DNA of 9,991 nucleotides from UPXZ01 sp964498765. Lineage in GTDB: Bacteria > Bacteroidota > Bacteroidia > Bacteroidales > Paludibacteraceae. The translations under genes were made by a program, and so were the position numbers. Under the pieces are notes generated by a model. It was not told the DNA's origin. It made no database searches and saw only the letters and a list, made by a program, of their open reading frames with translations. How positions within the stretch are numbered: position 1 is the stretch's first letter; each line of letters begins with the position of its first letter. The DNA lies in assembly GCA_964498765.1 (NCBI GenBank), contig CAZCIU010000086.1:1-9991 (forward strand), read 5' to 3'. Shown here piece by piece: positions 6,604-9,991 of the stretch.

Positions 6604-6900
6604 ATGGAAACATTCAAAGACATCATCAACTCAGACACGCCCGTGCTGATTGATTTTTACGCCACTTGGTGCGGACCGTGCAAAGCCATGGCTCCCGTTG
6701 TGGAACAAATAGGGAAAGAAGTGCAAGGACAAGCACGCGTACTGAAAATTGATGTGGATAAAAATCAGGCTTTGGCTGCTAATTATCAAATTCAGGCAGT
6801 TCCGACTTTTGCTATTTTCAAAAACGGAAAAATGGTCTGGCGACATCCCGGAGGCGCTGATAAACAGACGCTAAAAAACACACTTTTGTCATATCTCTGA
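6604..6900 (+). CDS. trxA: Thioredoxin (short, single-domain)
   Basis: Thiol-disulfide oxidoreductase that reduces protein disulfides in the cytoplasm, normally recycled by thioredoxin reductase. The protein is 98 residues, slightly shorter than the usual 105-110. The active site WCGPC is at residues 22-26 (Cys23 and Cys26), within LIDFYATWCGPCKAMAP. The cis-proline is Pro67 in AVPTFAIF. FKNGKMVWRHPGG matches the final strand region. No signal peptide or membrane segment is present, which argues for a cytosolic location. The gene lies 56 bp after hsp20 and is separated from it by a strong terminator. No separate promoter is recognised in the roughly 10 bp between that T-tract and the ATG. Its own terminator overlaps its last codons. 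It may be a second thioredoxin rather than the main one; this cannot be decided here. Confidence 0.93.
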   Translation: METFKDIINSDTPVLIDFYATWCGPCKAMAPVVEQIGKEVQGQARVLKIDVDKNQALAANYQIQAVPTFAIFKNGKMVWRHPGGADKQTLKNTLLSYL

Positions 6901-6920
6901 GCATCAGAGATATTTTTTTT
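6891..6920 (+). terminator. Intrinsic terminator overlapping the trxA stop codon
   Basis: ATATCTCTGA (6891-6900) and TCAGAGATAT (6904-6913) form a perfect 10-bp stem around the loop GCA, followed by a run of T through 6920. The left arm contains the last two sense codons and the TGA stop of trxA (6898-6900). Confidence 0.9.
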
Positions 6921-6962
6921 GCAATAAATCGGACATTTTCTTACTCGTATGATTTTTTTTTG

Positions 6963-6970
6963 TTACTTTG
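6963..6970 (+). promoter_or_regulatory. Probable sppA -7 promoter box
   Basis: TTACTTTG matches 7 of 8 positions of TAnnTTTG. TTA at 6941-6943 lies 19 bp upstream as a weak -33. Transcription would start near 6977, leaving a leader of about 20 nt for the ATG at 6998 and almost none for the ATG at 6983. Confidence 0.45.
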
Positions 6971-6997
6971 CAGACAAATTAAATGAATTATAGCTTT

Positions 6998-8761
6998 ATG
7001 AAACAATTTCTGAAATTTACTTTAGCCACAATCGTTGGTATTATCATCGTCTCCATCATCGGATTTCTGATTTCACTCGGAATTCTGGGAGCCATTGCCA
7101 GTTCTAGTAGTAAAACTGTCAAAATTCAACCATATTCTGTGTATGAATTGAAGCTGGAAGGAACGTTGGTAGAGCGTTCGCAGGATGATCCATTTTCCGG
7201 TATGCTTTCCGGAGTATTTGGGCAAGAGGTTGTCAGTCAAGTTGGCTTGGATGACGTTTTGAATAATATTAAAAAAGCCAAAGAAAATGACAACATCAAA
7301 GGAATTTACCTGAAAGGTGGTGCTTTGAGCGGTGGATATTCGTCCATCAAAGAAGTGAGAGACGCCTTGATTGACTTCAAAAAATCCGGTAAATTTATCG
7401 TTGCTTATGCAGATTTATATTCTCAAAAAAACTATTATCTGGCAACGGTAGCGGATAAAATTTATCTGAATCCTCAGGGAATGGTCGAATTTCAAGGGAT
7501 AAATTCAAGCACTATGTTCTTGAAAAACACGCTTGATAAATTAGGTGTGGAAATGCAAATAGTGAAAGTTGGAACGTACAAATCTGCAGTTGAGCCATAC
7601 ATCGATACTAAAATGAGTGAAGCCAACAAAGAGCAAGTGACCAAATACATCACTTCCATTTGGAATAATATTTTGAAAGAAATATCGGAATCGCGTAAAA
7701 TTTCAACCGAGCAACTGAATGCTTATGCGGACGAAGTGATGGCACTTCAGGAAGCTGAGAAAAACGTAACTTACAAATTGGTTGACAGCCTTGTGTATGC
7801 CGACGGAATGGAAAGTGTGCTGAAAAATCTGACCAAACAAGATGATTTCAAAAACATCAAATTTGTTTCTCATTCTAATCTGAAAAATGTGCCTCTAAAC
7901 GAAAAAATGCACAAAGACAAAGTGGCTGTAATCTACGGAGTTGGTGGAATTGACATGGGCGGAACAGATGGAATTGTTTCTGAGAAATTAGTAGAAACCA
8001 TCAATAAAGTTAAAGACGATAAAGCTGTAAAAGCAGTTGTTTTCCGTGTGAATTCTCCGGGTGGAAGTGCCTATGGCTCAGAGCAGATCTGGCGTGCCAT
8101 CAGCAATCTGAAAAAAGAAAAACCGGTAATCGTTTCCATGGGCGACTATGCCGCATCGGGCGGTTATTACATTGCATGTATCGCTGACACCATCGTAGCA
8201 CAACCCAATACGCTGACCGGATCTATCGGAATTTTTGGAACAATTCCAAACATCGCAGGACTGAACAAAAAAATCGGTTTGGCTTATGACGGCGTAAAAA
8301 CCAACAAAATGAGTGACGCTATTTCTGTAAATCGTGCATTTTCGCCGGAAGAGCGTGATTTGCTGCAAGCGCATATCAATCGCGGTTACGAACTCTTCAC
8401 AAAACGCTGTGCTGATGGCAGAAATATGCCGATTGACGACTTGAAAGCTGTTGCTGAAGGCCGCGTTTGGACAGGTGAAGATGCGTTGCAGTTAGGCCTT
8501 GTTGACAAATTGGGCGGACTGAAAGATGCTATCGAAATTGCTGCCGGAAAAGCGAAACTGGAAAATTACATAGTAAGAAATTATCCTGAAAAAGAAGATT
8601 TCATGACACGTTTGCTGAAAGATATGAACTCAGATATGGAAACGAAATTCTTAAAATCCAAACTTGGACTTGAGAATTATGAAATTCTGAAACAAATAGA
8701 ACAAGCGAAAAACATGAACGGAGTTCAAGCACTGATGCCATTTAACATCACTCTGAACTAA
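6998..8761 (+). CDS. sppA: Signal peptide peptidase SppA, 67K type (S49 family)
   Basis: Membrane-anchored serine protease that degrades cleaved signal peptides in the cytoplasmic membrane. The 587-residue length fits the long, duplicated 67K form. An N-terminal transmembrane segment spans about residues 8-35 (the ATIVGIIIVSIIGFLISLGI region), and the protease domains follow outside. The catalytic Lys/Ser dyad is visible as Lys195 in VGTYKSAVEPY and Ser387 in GDYAASGGYYIAC, a spacing near that of the E. coli enzyme. NSPGGSAYGSEQIW and GSIGIFG are further S49 motifs in the C-terminal half. I choose Met at 6998 because family members start MKxFLKFTLA; an in-frame ATG at 6983 would add MNYSF and nearly coincide with the predicted transcript start. 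A terminator follows at 8782-8813. Confidence 0.93.
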   Translation: MKQFLKFTLATIVGIIIVSIIGFLISLGILGAIASSSSKTVKIQPYSVYELKLEGTLVERSQDDPFSGMLSGVFGQEVVSQVGLDDVLNNIKKAKENDNIKGIYLKGGALSGGYSSIKEVRDALIDFKKSGKFIVAYADLYSQKNYYLATVADKIYLNPQGMVEFQGINSSTMFLKNTLDKLGVEMQIVKVGTYKSAVEPYIDTKMSEANKEQVTKYITSIWNNILKEISESRKISTEQLNAYADEVMALQEAEKNVTYKLVDSLVYADGMESVLKNLTKQDDFKNIKFVSHSNLKNVPLNEKMHKDKVAVIYGVGGIDMGGTDGIVSEKLVETINKVKDDKAVKAVVFRVNSPGGSAYGSEQIWRAISNLKKEKPVIVSMGDYAASGGYYIACIADTIVAQPNTLTGSIGIFGTIPNIAGLNKKIGLAYDGVKTNKMSDAISVNRAFSPEERDLLQAHINRGYELFTKRCADGRNMPIDDLKAVAEGRVWTGEDALQLGLVDKLGGLKDAIEIAAGKAKLENYIVRNYPEKEDFMTRLLKDMNSDMETKFLKSKLGLENYEILKQIEQAKNMNGVQALMPFNITLN

Positions 8762-8781
8762 TCGGGTAACAATAAATTATT

Positions 8782-8813
8782 AAAAGGCATTGCAAAACTG
8801 TAATGCCTTTTTT
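8782..8813 (+). terminator. Intrinsic terminator after sppA
   Basis: AAAAGGCATTGCA (8782-8794) pairs with TGTAATGCCTTTT (8799-8811) around the loop AAAC, with one G-U pair, giving a 13-bp stem with a run of six T at 8808-8813. It starts 20 bp after the sppA stop. Confidence 0.88.
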
Positions 8814-8881
8814 GTTGTTATTTATTATAAAAATATCTCCTTATCTGCTCGCTGCCTTTAACATTTTACAAAAACATTTTT

Positions 8882-8889
8882 TATCTTTG
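8882..8889 (+). promoter_or_regulatory. Probable lpxK -7 promoter box
   Basis: TATCTTTG is an exact TAnnTTTG match 8 bp before the ATG at 8898. TTA at 8858-8860 is a weak -33 at 21 bp spacing. The mRNA would be nearly leaderless. Because sppA ends in a strong terminator, lpxK needs its own promoter, which fits. Confidence 0.55.
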
Positions 8890-8897
8890 TAGATACA

Positions 8898-9641
8898 ATG
8901 GCTAAACCGAATAAAAATATCGTTTTTTACATTCTCTCCCTACTTTATGGCGGAGTTATGGAATTTCGTAATTTTTTATTTGATAAGAAAATTCTTCCTT
9001 CCAAATCTTTTTCGCTTCCGATTATCAGCATTGGAAATCTTGCTGTGGGCGGCACGGGAAAAACGCCACACACCGAATTTTTATTGAAAATTTTGAGTTC
9101 TGAATGGAAAACCGCCGTACTAAGTCGTGGCTACAAACGCGAAACGAAAGGTTATCGCTTAGCTCGACTGAGCGACACAGCAAAAACCATTGGTGATGAA
9201 CCGCACCAGATTTACAGCAAATTTCCGGGAACAATGGTCGCGGTGGACGAAAACCGTGTGCACGGCATCGAAAGCCTTTTGGATGAAAAACAAAACGTGG
9301 ACGTAATTCTGCTGGATGACGCATACCAACATCGTTACGTGAAGCGGGGACTTTCCATTTTGCTCACCGAATTTAGCAAACTTTATTCAGAAGATTATAT
9401 GCTGCCTTTTGGCTCGCTCAGAGAATGGCAAAGCAACAGTAAGCGAGCAGATATTATCATTGTGACAAAATGCGATAGCGATTTTTGCGCGCCAAACAAA
9501 CGGGATTTTGAGAAAAAACTGAAAATTCAGCCGCATCAGCAATTGTTTTTTTCGGCATTCGAATATGGAAAACTTTATGCCGGTTTTGAAGATGATAATG
9601 AGCTGGAAACCGCTGAACCGGGAATTATTTGCTTTGCCTGA
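8898..9641 (+). CDS. lpxK: Tetraacyldisaccharide 4'-kinase LpxK, 3'-truncated
   Basis: LpxK phosphorylates the 4' position of the lipid A disaccharide at the inner membrane. This frame gives 247 residues where the family usually has about 330-370. The N-terminal domain is well preserved: SIGNLAVGGTGKTP with the P-loop at about 50-57, VLSRGYKR at 74-81, GDEP at 99-102, VDENR at about 116-120, DDAYQHR at 140-146 and IIVTKCD further on. Similarity seems to reach PGIICFA at the very end, where GIA would be expected next; instead a TGA stop follows. The C-terminal part with its conserved DHH-type region is missing, and the DNA continues in another frame as a DUF4294 tail. The product is unlikely to be active. 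Either the gene is broken, with function supplied elsewhere, or the contig is chimeric at this point. Confidence 0.88.
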   Translation: MAKPNKNIVFYILSLLYGGVMEFRNFLFDKKILPSKSFSLPIISIGNLAVGGTGKTPHTEFLLKILSSEWKTAVLSRGYKRETKGYRLARLSDTAKTIGDEPHQIYSKFPGTMVAVDENRVHGIESLLDEKQNVDVILLDDAYQHRYVKRGLSILLTEFSKLYSEDYMLPFGSLREWQSNSKRADIIIVTKCDSDFCAPNKRDFEKKLKIQPHQQLFFSAFEYGKLYAGFEDDNELETAEPGIICFA

Positions 9642-9939
9642 CGATGCGTCACGAAAAAAGCACATCAACGATTTTCAAAAGCGAATTTTTCGTCAGTACG
9701 AAAAACCGCTTCGAAACCTGACTGTGAATCAAGGCAAGATGTTGATAAAACTGATTGACCGCGAGCACAATATTAATACTTTTGACCTGATAAAAGCGTA
9801 TAAAGGCGGAGTTCCTGCTGTGTTCTGGAATACGGTTGCTAAGTTTTTTGGTTCGGATCTGAGAGCGGAATATGACGGCAAAGACAAGGACAGAATTGTG
9901 GAGCGCGTAATTACGCTGGTGGACGCAGGACAGCTTTAG
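9622..9939 (+). pseudogene. C-terminal remnant of a DUF4294 family protein
   Basis: The reading frame one base forward of lpxK encodes about 105 recognisable residues from ELFALPDD to VDAGQL, ending at TAG 9937-9939. The pattern LTVNQGKMLIKLIDREHN, then DLIKAYKGG, AVFWNTVAKFFGS and YDGKDKDRIVE, is that of DUF4294, a Bacteroidota family of unknown function. Members normally carry an N-terminal exported portion ahead of this, which is absent here. An in-frame ATG at 9565 lies inside lpxK and the residues after it do not look like DUF4294, so it is probably not a real start. The remnant abuts or overlaps the truncated end of lpxK. It is called from remembered family motifs, without a search. Confidence 0.75.
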
Positions 9940-9978
9940 TCTATAGTATTTAGTTAAAAGTTTTGACTTTAAAAGTTT
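9934..9978. repeat. 7-bp tandem repeat starting in the DUF4294 stop codon
   Basis: AG dinucleotides end at 9939, 9946, 9953 and 9960, an exact 7-bp step, with units TCTATAG, TATTTAG and TTAAAAG. The phase then slips and a further AAAAG occurs at 9971-9975. The first AG is the end of the TAG stop itself. The sequence reaches nearly to the window end and no gene follows. Confidence 0.6.
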
Positions 9979-9991
9979 TTAAAAATTACAT

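Noticed and set aside
9565..9621. ATG at 9565 as the true start of the DUF4294 protein
   Set aside because: The codons 9565-9621 lie within the LpxK-coding DNA in another frame and give no DUF4294 similarity, and no upstream signal supports that start.
9600..9660. Programmed frameshift producing one long LpxK
   Set aside because: No slippery sequence is evident and the downstream frame is not LpxK but a different family, so a frameshift would not restore the enzyme.
1..9991. A new multi-gene defence, mobile or biosynthetic system
   Set aside because: All recognisable genes are core housekeeping or common single-gene families, with terminators and separate promoters between many of them. No transposase, integrase, toxin or effector gene was seen.

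Overview
The window looks like a chromosomal housekeeping stretch from a member of the Bacteroidota, most likely Bacteroidales. The evidence is the protein families: a ThrRS-like/uridine-kinase fusion, a carboxypeptidase-regulatory-like exported protein, and a DUF4294 remnant. Several starts are also preceded by the Bacteroidota -7 promoter element TAnnTTTG, and most genes lack a Shine-Dalgarno. No phage, insertion sequence, CRISPR array, RNA gene or defence locus is visible, and no gene-free stretch exceeds 300 bases.

Layout. Positions 1-723 hold the first 241 codons of valS on the minus strand, running off the window. A 225-bp divergent region (724-948) carries a -7 box for each side and two sets of degenerate 7-bp tandem repeats, one of which abuts the valS start codon. 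Everything after that is on the plus strand: recO; an exported protein with a carboxypeptidase-regulatory-like domain; a nucleoside kinase built from a ThrRS-like N-terminus and a P-loop kinase; an aldo/keto reductase; a 224-bp regulatory region; hsp20; a short thioredoxin; sppA; and a truncated lpxK that runs out of frame into the C-terminal end of a DUF4294 gene. Clear intrinsic terminators follow hsp20, trxA and sppA, so most genes are probably short transcription units rather than one operon.

Most interesting points. (1) The lpxK/DUF4294 junction near 9622-9641 joins the N-terminal two-thirds of an envelope-essential kinase to the tail of an unrelated gene, which is either a real deletion or an assembly chimera. 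(2) Degenerate heptanucleotide arrays sit exactly at three gene boundaries: the valS start, the kinase stop and the DUF4294 stop. (3) A 16-bp direct repeat (14/16 identical, 87 bp apart) lies upstream of hsp20 next to a GG-N10-GC sigma-54-like sequence. (4) In the kinase's ThrRS-like domain all four editing-site residues appear to be replaced. (5) trxA lies between two strong hairpin terminators with almost no room for its own promoter. By function, hsp20 and trxA form a small stress/proteostasis pair, sppA handles membrane proteolysis, and valS and recO are core information-processing genes. I did not find a convincing new multi-gene system.
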